A stretch of 64,000 nt of DNA from MTP4 sp052056915 (GTDB taxonomy: Archaea; Halobacteriota; Methanosarcinia; Methanosarcinales; Methanosarcinaceae), in assembly GCF_052056915.1 (NCBI RefSeq), contig NZ_CP195119.1, positions 558,001-622,000 of the forward strand, given 5' to 3'. The translations under genes and the position numbers were made by a program. Position 1 is the stretch's first letter; each line of letters begins with the position of its first letter. Below are positions 9,533-17,427 of this stretch, in pieces. Under the pieces are notes generated by a model. That model saw only the letters and a list, made by a program, of their open reading frames with translations. It did not search any database and was not told where the DNA came from.

Positions 9533-10027
9533 TCAGGACCTATCTCCTGCCTCCTTTACGAAATCGATTTTTCTCATGATCCGTACCTCTGTTTTAAGAC
9601 ATTCTTCATAATCTTTGATGTCCTGTTCTTCAAGATGCCCCATGAGAAATGCGTCAACTTCTCCCATTTTCTCATTCATTACTTCGTAGTACCTCTTACC
9701 CTTTTCAGTAAGGGATACCAGGACTTTTCTGCGGTCTTCCGGGTCCGTTCTTCTCCCGACAATATCCTTTTTCTCGAGAGAGTCTATCATCCTTGAAAGG
9801 CTGCTCCTGTCCAGGTTCATGCACAGGCCCAGGTATGAAGGAATTATTTCTCCTGCCGTGCCAATTATTATGATGGCCAGAGGCTGCTGTTTGCTGAGTT
9901 TTTCGAGCTCTTCCAGGCTGGTCCTGGAGATTTTTTGATAGACTTCTCTTTCAAACAATTTGTTGAAAAGTATCGTCCTTTCCAGCATTAGCCGCCTGAT
10001 TTCTTTTATTCTTTTGTCATCTAACAT
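9533..10027 (-). CDS. MarR family regulator (upstream of RND exporter)
   Basis: Winged-helix regulator, 164 residues. The helix-turn-helix includes LGLCMNLDRSSLSRMIDSLE and the wing has RRTDPEDRRKVLVSLTEKGK, a standard MarR signature. Long N- and C-terminal helices form the dimer. It is 389 bp upstream of the RND exporter on the same strand and probably represses it. A 27-bp two-part palindrome centred at 10184, about 155 bp ahead of its start codon, is the likely operator and faces the divergent desulforedoxin-like gene too. Ligand unknown. Confidence 0.88.
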   Translation of the reverse strand: MLDDKRIKEIRRLMLERTILFNKLFEREVYQKISRTSLEELEKLSKQQPLAIIIIGTAGEIIPSYLGLCMNLDRSSLSRMIDSLEKKDIVGRRTDPEDRRKVLVSLTEKGKRYYEVMNEKMGEVDAFLMGHLEEQDIKDYEECLKTEVRIMRKIDFVKEAGDRS

Positions 10028-10170
10028 GCTTCCTCCAGGACGCTATACATGTAACTAAGGCGCACAGATGCAGAGATGCCGTCGCCGGATTTTAGAGTCG
10101 GTTCGTAAGCTTCCGGGGATTTACATGAAGTTCATTTAATGAAAACTTAATGTTTAACAATTACAAATGG

Positions 10171-10197
10171 TGCAATTGTCAATAATTGATATTTGCA
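10171..10197. promoter_or_regulatory. nested palindrome, candidate MarR operator
   Basis: TGCAA...TTGCA (outer arms) and TCAAT-A-ATTGA (inner arms) share the same centre at 10184, so the site is a 27-bp palindrome with only the three-base linkers unmatched. It lies between the MarR gene (minus) and the desulforedoxin-like gene (plus), where a repressor could act on both. Confidence 0.5.
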
Positions 10198-10440
10198 ACA
10201 AATAGTCGAATCTGATATTTAAACATTTCCATTTTTATTTTGAAAGTAAAAGTGACTTTTGAGATGGATTATGTTAAATTTTTTCAGAAAAGTTTCCGGG
10301 GATTTGAAGGAAAAGAAGCCAAACTTCAGCTTATCCCCTCTTATTTTTTGGCATAGAATAATCTTCAGAACCTCTGTTTCAAAAGCAGTTTGAATCCGGA
10401 AAGCATAGTTTTCTCATCAATCAAAATAAGGTGATTCAAT

Positions 10441-10599
10441 ATGCGCTGCAATGAAATGACGAAAGGCCAGGTTCTTTTTTGTGAAGACTGCGGATTCGAA
10501 GTGCAGGTTATAAAAGAATGCGGAGAGGAATGTGAACTGGGAGCCTGCTGCACAGGAGACATTTCCTGCTGCGGAAAACCGATGAAGCTAAAAGAATAA
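10441..10599 (+). CDS. desulforedoxin-like small Cys-rich protein
   Basis: A 52-residue protein beginning MRCNEMTKGQVLFCEDCG and ending CCGKPMKLKE. The pair CEDCG near residues 14-17 and CCGKPM near the C-terminus match the desulforedoxin fold (Cys-X2-Cys and Cys-Cys-Gly-X-Pro-Met) that binds one iron or zinc, as in the N-terminal domain of desulfoferrodoxin. Three extra Cys between them (in ECGEEC, GACCTG) are unusual and might bind a second metal. It starts at ATG 10441, is divergent from the MarR-exporter pair and shares its upstream region. A role in electron transfer or oxygen/metal stress is plausible but not shown. Confidence 0.7.
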   Translation: MRCNEMTKGQVLFCEDCGFEVQVIKECGEECELGACCTGDISCCGKPMKLKE

Positions 10600-10696
10600 A
10601 CTGGGGAATAAACTGGGGAATAAACTCCCGGCCGTTTTAGCCATGAATCTGACCGAAATCTGACCGGAATCCCCTCTTGTAATTCAAGAAATATTT

Positions 10697-11092
10697 TTAG
10701 GGGGCTGTCCCCCTGCCTCTTTCTTCCATCCTTCTTTCAAGGAAGCCCTGCATAAGCCTTATGAACACAAAGGAGCTGAAGAGCCAGGCCACGAGGGCAA
10801 TAAGAAGGGAAAGCCCCCATTTGTTCAGGTACTGCATGCCGAGGCTGGCCACAAGCACACAGACCGTGCAGCCCATCATCCCGGCGCTTGCCCCGAGAGC
10901 AATGTCAGCGGCCCGCTCGGAACTTTCAAAGTGGCCTGCCATAATAACAGCTGCAACCATCACTGCCGGAAAAGCGGCAAAAATCCCCGCAAAAGCCTTC
11001 CAGGGAAGGAGCTGCAGGACAAGAAAACAGGCAACAACAGAGCTTCCCCCGAGGATGAACCTTAAAGCAAGATCCCGGATATCAATTTCCAT
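10697..11092 (-). CDS. DUF3147-like small membrane protein
   Basis: About 131 residues with four predicted membrane helices. The N-terminus (LALRFILGGSSVVACFLVLQ) and the AAFPAVMVAAVIMAGH segment match the 120-residue protein encoded 190 bp upstream, so the two are paralogues. Both resemble the DUF3147/GlpM-type family of four-helix membrane proteins of unknown function. The start follows GGGAGAAATTC, a fair ribosome binding site. The C-terminus is basic (RRMEERGRG). Same strand as its paralogue. Confidence 0.7.
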   Translation of the reverse strand: MEIDIRDLALRFILGGSSVVACFLVLQLLPWKAFAGIFAAFPAVMVAAVIMAGHFESSERAADIALGASAGMMGCTVCVLVASLGMQYLNKWGLSLLIALVAWLFSSFVFIRLMQGFLERRMEERGRGTAP

Positions 11093-11127
11093 GAATTTCT
11101 CCCTTATCTCAAATTACCGTCTTTGAC

Positions 11128-11250
11128 TTCGAGTTTTACTTTCCGTTTTTACTTTCCGTTTTTACTTTCCGTTTTTAATTTCCATTTTTAATTTCCATTT
11201 TTAATTTCCATTTTTAATTTCCATTTTTAAATTCCATTTTTAATTTCCTT
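11128..11250. repeat. 13-bp minisatellite between the DUF3147 paralogues
   Basis: Eight or so copies of a 13-bp unit (CCGTTTTTACTTT drifting to CCATTTTTAATTT). It lies between the two paralogous membrane-protein genes. T-rich on the plus strand; no coding meaning is apparent. Confidence 0.75.
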
Positions 11251-11284
11251 CACCTTACATTCAGCTACTTTTTGGGTTTTTGTT

Positions 11285-11647
11285 TCAAAAACCGTACCAT
11301 GCAAAGTAAATTGCCGGTGCAAGCACGGCCCAGAACAGGAGAGCTCGGGATAAGCCCGATTTCCATCCGTACCTGAGGATCAGGTAGCTGGCTGCAAGCG
11401 CACAGCCGATATCTGCGACCATCCCTACAAGGGCACCTTTTGAGACCTGTTCGGACATAAACAGAAGGTCCTGTCCTCTGAATTCCAGGCCCAGGCTAAG
11501 GACGGCAGCCAGGTAGACCGCCGGAAAAGCTGCAAAAATCCCTCCTATCCGACCTCCGAAAGCTTTTGCAATCAGGGTGGAAGCCACTACTGCACTGCCA
11601 CCGAGCACAAAGCGGAGAGAAAGAGGGAAGAGGTCAATGTGAAACAT
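11285..11647 (-). CDS. DUF3147-like small membrane protein, paralogue
   Basis: A 120-residue protein with four predicted membrane helices. LSLRFVLGGSAVVASTLIAK and IFAAFPAVYLAAVLSLGLEF align with the neighbouring 131-residue protein, and a short loop (RGQDLLFMSEQVSKGA) precedes the third helix. The pair may form a hetero-oligomer, as seen for other tandem small membrane-protein genes; this is inference. No clear ribosome binding site was found before the ATG. Confidence 0.7.
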   Translation of the reverse strand: MFHIDLFPLSLRFVLGGSAVVASTLIAKAFGGRIGGIFAAFPAVYLAAVLSLGLEFRGQDLLFMSEQVSKGALVGMVADIGCALAASYLILRYGWKSGLSRALLFWAVLAPAIYFAWYGF

Positions 11648-11730
11648 GATTCATACGCCACGAAGATATATATTTCAGCTCCAAATATTTTTATTCTGCT
11701 CCGGGTATTATTATTCCGCTCCAGATAACC

Positions 11731-12633
11731 TTATTCTTCTTCGGAAAGCCCGTATTTTTCCCGGATCTCGGATTCTTTCAGGACCGAAAGCCCCAGTTTT
11801 TCCACGATTTCGGTGATCCGCTTTTTGTCCGCACTTTTCATGGACTTCCTGTCAAAGTAGACAAAGTCGGCGCCGGATTTCTCGACTGCCTGCCGGATAA
11901 GGGCCTCGTCCACAAACTCAAGCTGGTACTTCGGGAAGTTGTGCCCGAAAGAGATTGCGGTTTCCAGCAACATCCCGGTCTGGCGCATGGCGTAGTGCCC
12001 GCCCCCAAACCCGACTGCAGTGGGGACTTTTTCCAGGGAAACGGCAAGAATAGCCCGGGCAGCGACTTCCCCTGGAACCGGTTCTTCCCACTGTCCTTCA
12101 GTGCTCCCGATTTCGGCATAGAGGGAGGGCACAGTTAGTTCGGTTGGCCCGTGATGGGTCACTTCCAGGGTTACGTCGTAGTCCAGTCCCTTTGCTTTGG
12201 CAAGCCTTTTCATCTCCATCAGGATGGACTTCATGGCTGGCGGGGAGGAGACTGCAAGCTCTCTCGGGTGCCCCCCGAGCCTGGCTTCGTCTGAGGAGTT
12301 TCCTGTGCAGTGCACGGTCAGGGACTTTACTTCCTGCTTGCTCCTGTGTTTGGAAGCAAAGATGATAAGGGAAGCCGGAAGCCCTGCAGCTTCCAGTTTT
12401 TTATCGATCCCGTCCTGGAAAACGTGGATCTCCTCGATGTCCACAAGCCTGAACTTCCCGTCTGCGGATTCACGGGCAGCGGAGAAACCTGAGTTTTCCG
12501 GGAGTTCAAGGGGCTTCCATTCCACGAGGGCAAGGAGGTGTTTCTTTATGTTCTGGCTGGCAAGGTCAGGGGCAGAACAGATGATGGTGATTTTTGAATT
12601 ATTAGCATTCTCTGGATTACTGATATTTGTCAT
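11731..12633 (-). CDS. dtdA: D-aminoacyl-tRNA deacylase, archaeal DTD2/GEK1 type
   Basis: Hydrolyses D-amino acids wrongly loaded on tRNA, protecting translation. About 300 residues, the normal size of archaeal DtdA. Family signatures are the HHGPTELTVPSLYAEIGST stretch (near residue 165) and GFGGGHYAMRQ (near residue 208), whose His residues bind the metal; LGGHPRELAVSSP precedes them. The C-terminal KMRITEIVEKLGLSVLKE-type helix is also typical. It stands alone, divergent from the surface protein gene at 13075, with about 440 bp of AT-rich promoter DNA between them. Confidence 0.93.
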   Translation of the reverse strand: MTNISNPENANNSKITIICSAPDLASQNIKKHLLALVEWKPLELPENSGFSAARESADGKFRLVDIEEIHVFQDGIDKKLEAAGLPASLIIFASKHRSKQEVKSLTVHCTGNSSDEARLGGHPRELAVSSPPAMKSILMEMKRLAKAKGLDYDVTLEVTHHGPTELTVPSLYAEIGSTEGQWEEPVPGEVAARAILAVSLEKVPTAVGFGGGHYAMRQTGMLLETAISFGHNFPKYQLEFVDEALIRQAVEKSGADFVYFDRKSMKSADKKRITEIVEKLGLSVLKESEIREKYGLSEEE

Positions 12634-13074
12634 TGTCAGATCAGTCCGGTTTTATTCTGAATTTAGCCTGAATCTATTCTGGACTTTCGTTCAGAAACAA
12701 TTGCCTTTAGAATTAGTAAAGATAGATAAAACCAACCCCAAAATTCCGGCTTGAATCACGAAATTGATGTTTTACCCATTTTGAGTTTCGGGATAAATCC
12801 CTGTTTCCGGGTTTTGCAGAATTCTCATTTCATGCAAAAAACCGTTTAGTCCTGAGAAGAGATCGAAAACCTGTCGGCTTTTTTGTTTCCTTTCCTAAAA
12901 GAAAGTATGCCTTACTAAAATAAAGGAGAAACCTTTGGAGATATATAAAAATATATTCTATTTTTAAAAGAGTCGGCAACTTTTTGTAATATTTTCAACA
13001 TTACATTTTAACATAGTTAAAAATGTTTCAGCGTTTAACAAATTCTCCAAGTTAAAAATTTGGTGGGAACCCGG
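12634..13074. other. divergent promoter region of dtdA and surface protein
   Basis: Gene-free, becoming very AT-rich near 12940-13040, with ATATATAAAAATATATTC near 12940-12957 as the likely archaeal TATA region of the surface protein. No repeat or RNA gene was recognised. Confidence 0.35.
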
Positions 13075-15642
13075 ATGAAAAATTATGCAAGAAACAAGAT
13101 AAACATTCACATTATATTTTGCCTAACTGCAATCGCAGCCCTCCTCTTGATAAGCAGCGGCACCGCAGCCGCCGATGATATCTACGTAAACTCTACTGTA
13201 GGATCTGCTGATTTCACGACCATTCAGGCAGCCGTGGACAGCGCATTACCAAACGATACAATAATTGTGGCTCCAGATACATACATTGAAAACGTCGATG
13301 TCAATGTGGAAAACCTGACAATCCGCTCCGAAAGCGGACCCGGACTTACCACGGTTCAGGCTGACAAATCAGAGGATCATGTATTCCACGTAACGGCAGA
13401 TTCCGTTACAATCAGCGGGTTTAACATAACCGGAGCTATCAATACTGATATGAGCGGTATCTATCTTGCTTACGTTAGAGAGTGCAGCGTTCTAAATAAC
13501 ACCGTATCGGACAACTACTACGGCATCTATCTTCCTGGTTCGAGCAGTAACACGCTTGAAAATAACACCGCAAATTCGAACACCAACTACGGCATCTGGC
13601 TTTCTTCTTCGAGCAGCAACACGCTTGAAAATAACACTGCGAATTCGAACGGCGAATACGGCATCTATCTGTATTTTTCGGACAGAATCACGCTTTCAAA
13701 CAATACCGCAAATTCGAACACCAACGACGGCATCTATCTTTATTCTTCGACAAGCAACACGCTTTCAAACAATACCGCAAATTCGAACACCAACGACGGC
13801 ATCTATCTTTATTCTTCGACAAGCAACACGCTTTCAAACAATACCGCAAATTCGAACACCAACGACGGCATCTATCTTTATTCTTCGAGCGAGTATAACA
13901 CGCTTGAAGATAACACCGCATCGTACAACACACACGGCATCCGGCTGGATTCATCGGATAGCAGCGAACTTTATAATAATACCGCAAATTCGAACACCAA
14001 CGACGGCATCTATCTGTATTTTTCGAACACCAACACGCTTTCAAACAATACCGCAAATTCGAACTCTTTTACCGGCTACGGCATCACGCTGTATTGTTCG
14101 AGCAACAACGAGCTTTATAATAACACTGCATCGGACAACGCCTACGGCATCTGGCTGTATTCTTCGAGCAGCAACACGCTTTCAAGCAATACCGCAAATT
14201 CGAACAACGAAGACGGCATCATTTTGAAATCTAGCAACGATAATACACTTGAAAATAACACCGCATCGAATAACGCTAAAGGCATCTACCTTACTTCATC
14301 TAGTAGAAACAAGCTTTTAGACAATTCCGCGGATTTGAACACCAACTATGGCATCAGGTTGTATTCATCGAGTAGCAACACACTTGTAAATAACACCGCG
14401 GATTCGAACACCAACTATGGCATCTGGCTGAAGGATTCGGAAAACGATACTCTTGAAAGTAACACTGCATCGGATAACGGTTTCTACGGCATCTATCTGG
14501 AATCTTCAAGCGGCAACAGGCTTTTCCTTAACGATCTGCTGGATAATTCGGTCCAGGTCACGGCGGATGCAAACAACGTCTGGAACAGTTCGGAACCCGT
14601 AAACTACCTCTATAATGGGAAAAGGTGGACTAGCTACCTCGGAAATCATTATTCGGATTACGAGGGATTGGATAATGAAGGAGACGGAATCGGTGACACT
14701 CCTTATGTATTCGATATCACCACTCCTCTTGTAAACGACAGTTATCCCCTGAAAGCTTCCTCTGACAACTATATCCCGCTTGCTTTCGACAACGAGTTCC
14801 CGATCATCAATTCGGTCGAACTTTCCCACGGATCTCCTCTCTATGAAGGAGACAGTATTCTCGTAACTGTCGATGCCACTGACAATATCAGCGTGTATTC
14901 CGTGAAAGCCTCAGGAATCTCCCTTACCTGCACTGGAGGAAACATCTGGCAGGGCAGCCTCGTAGCTGAGGAAGGGACACATCCGGTAAACGTTTCGGTA
15001 GCTGATGCATGGGGGAACGTTGTATGGGACAATTCCAGCAGCTACACGGCAATTGTTGATACCGATCCCTCAGGGGTTTCAGGTTTACAGGCAACTGCCG
15101 GTTTGACCTGGATCAACTGGACCTGGAACAATCCTCCCGAAACGGACTTCAACCACACTATTTTGTATCTGGACGGAATTTTCCTTGCAAACACTTCTGA
15201 TAGTTATTACAACGCTACCGGGCTCCATGAAAATACGGAGTATGAACTGGGCACTCTTACCGTTGACTTCTCCGGAAACATAAATGAGACCTGGATAAAT
15301 GATACCGCAACAACTGACAAAACGGAATCTCTGGAGCCTTCCTCATCAGGCGGAAGCGGCACTGGGAAAGCCAGAATAATTCCCGCAGGAACAGGAGTGG
15401 CAGATGAACCCGGTGAAGATCCTGATGGAAAAAAAGATGAATCCGATGGGTCAGATACGCTGCTTCCCCCTTCAGGGGATCCAGACACACCCAAAACCCC
15501 CACAGCTTCTGACGTGACAAAAGCTACCGAGGAAGATGGAAACGATGAAGGAAACGATGAAGAAGAAAGGGCACCGGGATTTGAACTTGTATTTGCAGTT
15601 TCAGGCCTGCTGGCGGCTCTCCACTTCGCAAGAAAAGAGTAA
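13075..15642 (+). CDS. secreted beta-helix (NosD-type) surface protein with PGF C-terminal signal
   Basis: Cell-surface protein of about 855 residues. A signal peptide (IIFCLTAIAALLLISSGTAA) is followed by a right-handed parallel beta-helix (about residues 35-490) made of roughly 23-residue turns of the type SNTLSNNTANSNTNDGIYLY, as in NosD/CASH proteins that bind carbohydrates. Next come a junction block (LLDNSVQVTADANNVWN), two Ig/FN3-like domains and a Ser/Glu/Asp-rich stalk. The end ERAPGFELVFAVSGLLAALH is a PGF-CTERM-like sorting signal (archaeosortase processing). ATG 13075 was chosen; TTG and GTG at 13060-13065 are alternatives. Turns between 13741 and 13880 are nearly identical 69-bp DNA repeats. 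A paralogue lies at 17428. Confidence 0.88.
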   Translation: MKNYARNKINIHIIFCLTAIAALLLISSGTAAADDIYVNSTVGSADFTTIQAAVDSALPNDTIIVAPDTYIENVDVNVENLTIRSESGPGLTTVQADKSEDHVFHVTADSVTISGFNITGAINTDMSGIYLAYVRECSVLNNTVSDNYYGIYLPGSSSNTLENNTANSNTNYGIWLSSSSSNTLENNTANSNGEYGIYLYFSDRITLSNNTANSNTNDGIYLYSSTSNTLSNNTANSNTNDGIYLYSSTSNTLSNNTANSNTNDGIYLYSSSEYNTLEDNTASYNTHGIRLDSSDSSELYNNTANSNTNDGIYLYFSNTNTLSNNTANSNSFTGYGITLYCSSNNELYNNTASDNAYGIWLYSSSSNTLSSNTANSNNEDGIILKSSNDNTLENNTASNNAKGIYLTSSSRNKLLDNSADLNTNYGIRLYSSSSNTLVNNTADSNTNYGIWLKDSENDTLESNTASDNGFYGIYLESSSGNRLFLNDLLDNSVQVTADANNVWNSSEPVNYLYNGKRWTSYLGNHYSDYEGLDNEGDGIGDTPYVFDITTPLVNDSYPLKASSDNYIPLAFDNEFPIINSVELSHGSPLYEGDSILVTVDATDNISVYSVKASGISLTCTGGNIWQGSLVAEEGTHPVNVSVADAWGNVVWDNSSSYTAIVDTDPSGVSGLQATAGLTWINWTWNNPPETDFNHTILYLDGIFLANTSDSYYNATGLHENTEYELGTLTVDFSGNINETWINDTATTDKTESLEPSSSGGSGTGKARIIPAGTGVADEPGEDPDGKKDESDGSDTLLPPSGDPDTPKTPTASDVTKATEEDGNDEGNDEEERAPGFELVFAVSGLLAALHFARKE
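13690..13895 (+). repeat. 69-bp in-frame tandem repeats in the beta-helix gene
   Basis: At least three consecutive helix turns are encoded by DNA that is identical or almost so, with a 69-bp period (TATTCTTCGACAAGCAACAC at 13741 returns at 13810). Such recent duplications point to slippage or recombination that changes the number of helix turns. Confidence 0.8.
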
Positions 15643-15961
15643 TACGAAATTAGGATTGAGGGGTTTCTTTCCCCCTCTCTTTTCCTTCTTTCTTCTTTTT
15701 CCCTTTCTTTTTTTTCTTGAAGTTTTTCCGTCCCCCGATCTGCAGAATGCTTATTTTGAACCAAAAACCGTTTTTCTTGAAATGAGATAGGAAGCCTCCA
15801 CCAGCTTGCCTGGCGGTCCTTTTCCTCTGCAGTCAATTGAACATTTATATTCTCTTCATTCAAATATTGAATGAGGGATTCATGGTTAGCTTTCCAATGC
15901 AATCCAAGCATAAACTCATTATCAAAAAAATTGAAAAGTGAAATTCATTTTTATGTCAAAT
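15643..15961. other. intergenic region with dispersed hairpin element (copy at 15770-15825)
   Basis: It contains AACCGTTTTTCTTGAAATGA, then GATAGGAAGCCTCC and a hairpin of the form CCACCAG-CTTGC-CTGGCGG (15798-15816). The same block occurs after the paralogous gene at 20343 and, in part, after three other plus-strand genes. One stem position is mismatched in this copy. Confidence 0.6.
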
Positions 15962-16405
15962 TTAATCATAATCCCACTTCATGCCTTTTCCCGGTTCATA
16001 AGACATTTCATCCACGACAATTGGATAATACTTACTATCTTCGTCATATAATACTATGTGAACTTTTTTAAAGTTGCTAATTTTCCCATTACATGTACTT
16101 ACTGTTTTATTATCCAAAGTGACTTTAAATCTATAAGTTGTCCAACGATTGAATTTGAACCAGAATGTTTTTGGATAAGAAGCACCTCCCTCTGGTCCCA
16201 CGGAATATTTTTCCTTGATTATAGATTGGTTGTATAAACCGAATACCTCAACAACTACCTCATGACGAGTATCGTCTTTATTAGATATATCGTAAAGAGG
16301 GAGCAGAGAACCATATAAAATATAAGGAAAGATGCTATAGATATAAAAGCCTAAAAGGAGAAATGTTAAAGCTCCTGTGATTATGATTATTCTTTTTGTT
16401 TTCAC
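15962..16405 (-). CDS. small exported or membrane-anchored protein, unknown
   Basis: A 147-residue protein with an N-terminal membrane or signal segment (IIIITGALTFLLLGFYIYSI, residues 6-25) and a beta-rich soluble part with aromatic residues (KTFWFKFNRWTTYRFKVTLD), reminiscent of small lipocalin- or Ig-like folds; no family recognised. It lies 11 bp behind the 215-residue exported protein on the same strand, so the two are surely co-transcribed. AT-rich base composition differs from nearby housekeeping genes. The pair sits between two paralogous beta-helix genes on the opposite strand. Confidence 0.65.
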   Translation of the reverse strand: MKTKRIIIITGALTFLLLGFYIYSIFPYILYGSLLPLYDISNKDDTRHEVVVEVFGLYNQSIIKEKYSVGPEGGASYPKTFWFKFNRWTTYRFKVTLDNKTVSTCNGKISNFKKVHIVLYDEDSKYYPIVVDEMSYEPGKGMKWDYD

Positions 16406-16416
16406 AATTTACCTTC

Positions 16417-17064
16417 CTATAATATAGAGGGTCCCGGTTTTGTAGAACTTTTCTTCTCAAGAATTTCAACGATTTTCTTTGCAACTGCTCTTGCCTCTTC
16501 TTCTTCGTCATATACAATTATTTCCATGAAAGCGTTTGAGATCCGGACAAAATAAATATGCCGACTGCCATATTTCTCTGAAACGACAGCAGCTTCATCT
16601 CCAATTCCTGATATTCTTGTTCCATTGTTTTTATTGTTCCTGTAATCAAAATATTTCTTTGCACCATTGAGGTCATTGAAGACAAAAGTGTCAAGTTCAA
16701 TGAAACTAGTTGTAATTTCATTATCCAATTTTCTCAGTTGTAAAATTGAACTGTCTTTTACCTTTGATTCATTAAGTTTAGTTGCCATTTCCAGCAAACG
16801 TTCTTTGTCTTTTTTTACTTCCTCAGGATTAAATCCTATTTCATCAATTTGAGTAACAAAATCCTCAAGGAATTCTACCGGGTCACTAATATATTGATAG
16901 TTTTCGTCTTTCCATCCAGGTCCGATTTCACTTGCGTTTATTTTAAGTTGTTTTGCACTACTAATTGTTGAAGATCTTTCCCCATTATAAGGCGCATTCA
17001 ATGCTAAAACTAAAATTGAAACTATTATCAAGCAGCCAATTATCAGTAGTCTGTATTTTTTCAT
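16417..17064 (-). CDS. exported protein of unknown function
   Basis: 215 residues with an N-terminal signal or anchor segment (LLIIGCLIIVSILVLALNAP, residues 5-24). The Cys at residue 11 lies inside the hydrophobic stretch rather than in a good lipobox. The rest is a charged alpha/beta domain ending in RISGIGDEAAVVSEKYGSRH and a YDEEEEARAVAKKIVEILEK helix, a pattern found in several exported solute-sensor-like proteins, but no named family can be given. First gene of a two-gene operon with the 147-residue protein; the start follows a weak A-rich leader. Confidence 0.65.
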   Translation of the reverse strand: MKKYRLLIIGCLIIVSILVLALNAPYNGERSSTISSAKQLKINASEIGPGWKDENYQYISDPVEFLEDFVTQIDEIGFNPEEVKKDKERLLEMATKLNESKVKDSSILQLRKLDNEITTSFIELDTFVFNDLNGAKKYFDYRNNKNNGTRISGIGDEAAVVSEKYGSRHIYFVRISNAFMEIIVYDEEEEARAVAKKIVEILEKKSSTKPGPSIL

Positions 17065-17427
17065 TTTTGGTTTTTCCCGGAAATCCCCTACAATTTAGAG
17101 TCAACTTGGCAAATACTCTAATATGGAAGTCTAAAAAATTCCCCCTATTCACATTCTCTCATTTCTTCACTTTTATATAAAAATTACATTTCAATATATA
17201 AATTAATTCATTAAGATTACGTTTGTTAGTAATTTAAGTAACATCAAAAGTTGCTAATCTGCTAATTTTTATCTTTAATATCATTTTTCACATCTACTTA
17301 ACTATATTTTTCTTTAAAAATAAGTTAATTTTTTGTAGTTATTCTCATAAAAAATACATTAGTTATAAAAAAATGATATTTTGCTCAATTAATTATTAAG
17401 TTCCCATAAATTTAGTAAGGAATCCCC
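17065..17427. other. AT-rich divergent promoter region
   Basis: About 360 bp, nearly all A and T, between the exported-protein operon and the second beta-helix gene. Several TATA-like stretches are seen (for example TATATAAATTAATTCATTAA near 17196). No RNA gene or ORF is visible. Confidence 0.35.

Noticed and set aside
13688..14056. Cys-rich 122-codon frame antisense to the beta-helix gene
   Set aside because: Reverse reading of the 69-bp repeat; no independent support.
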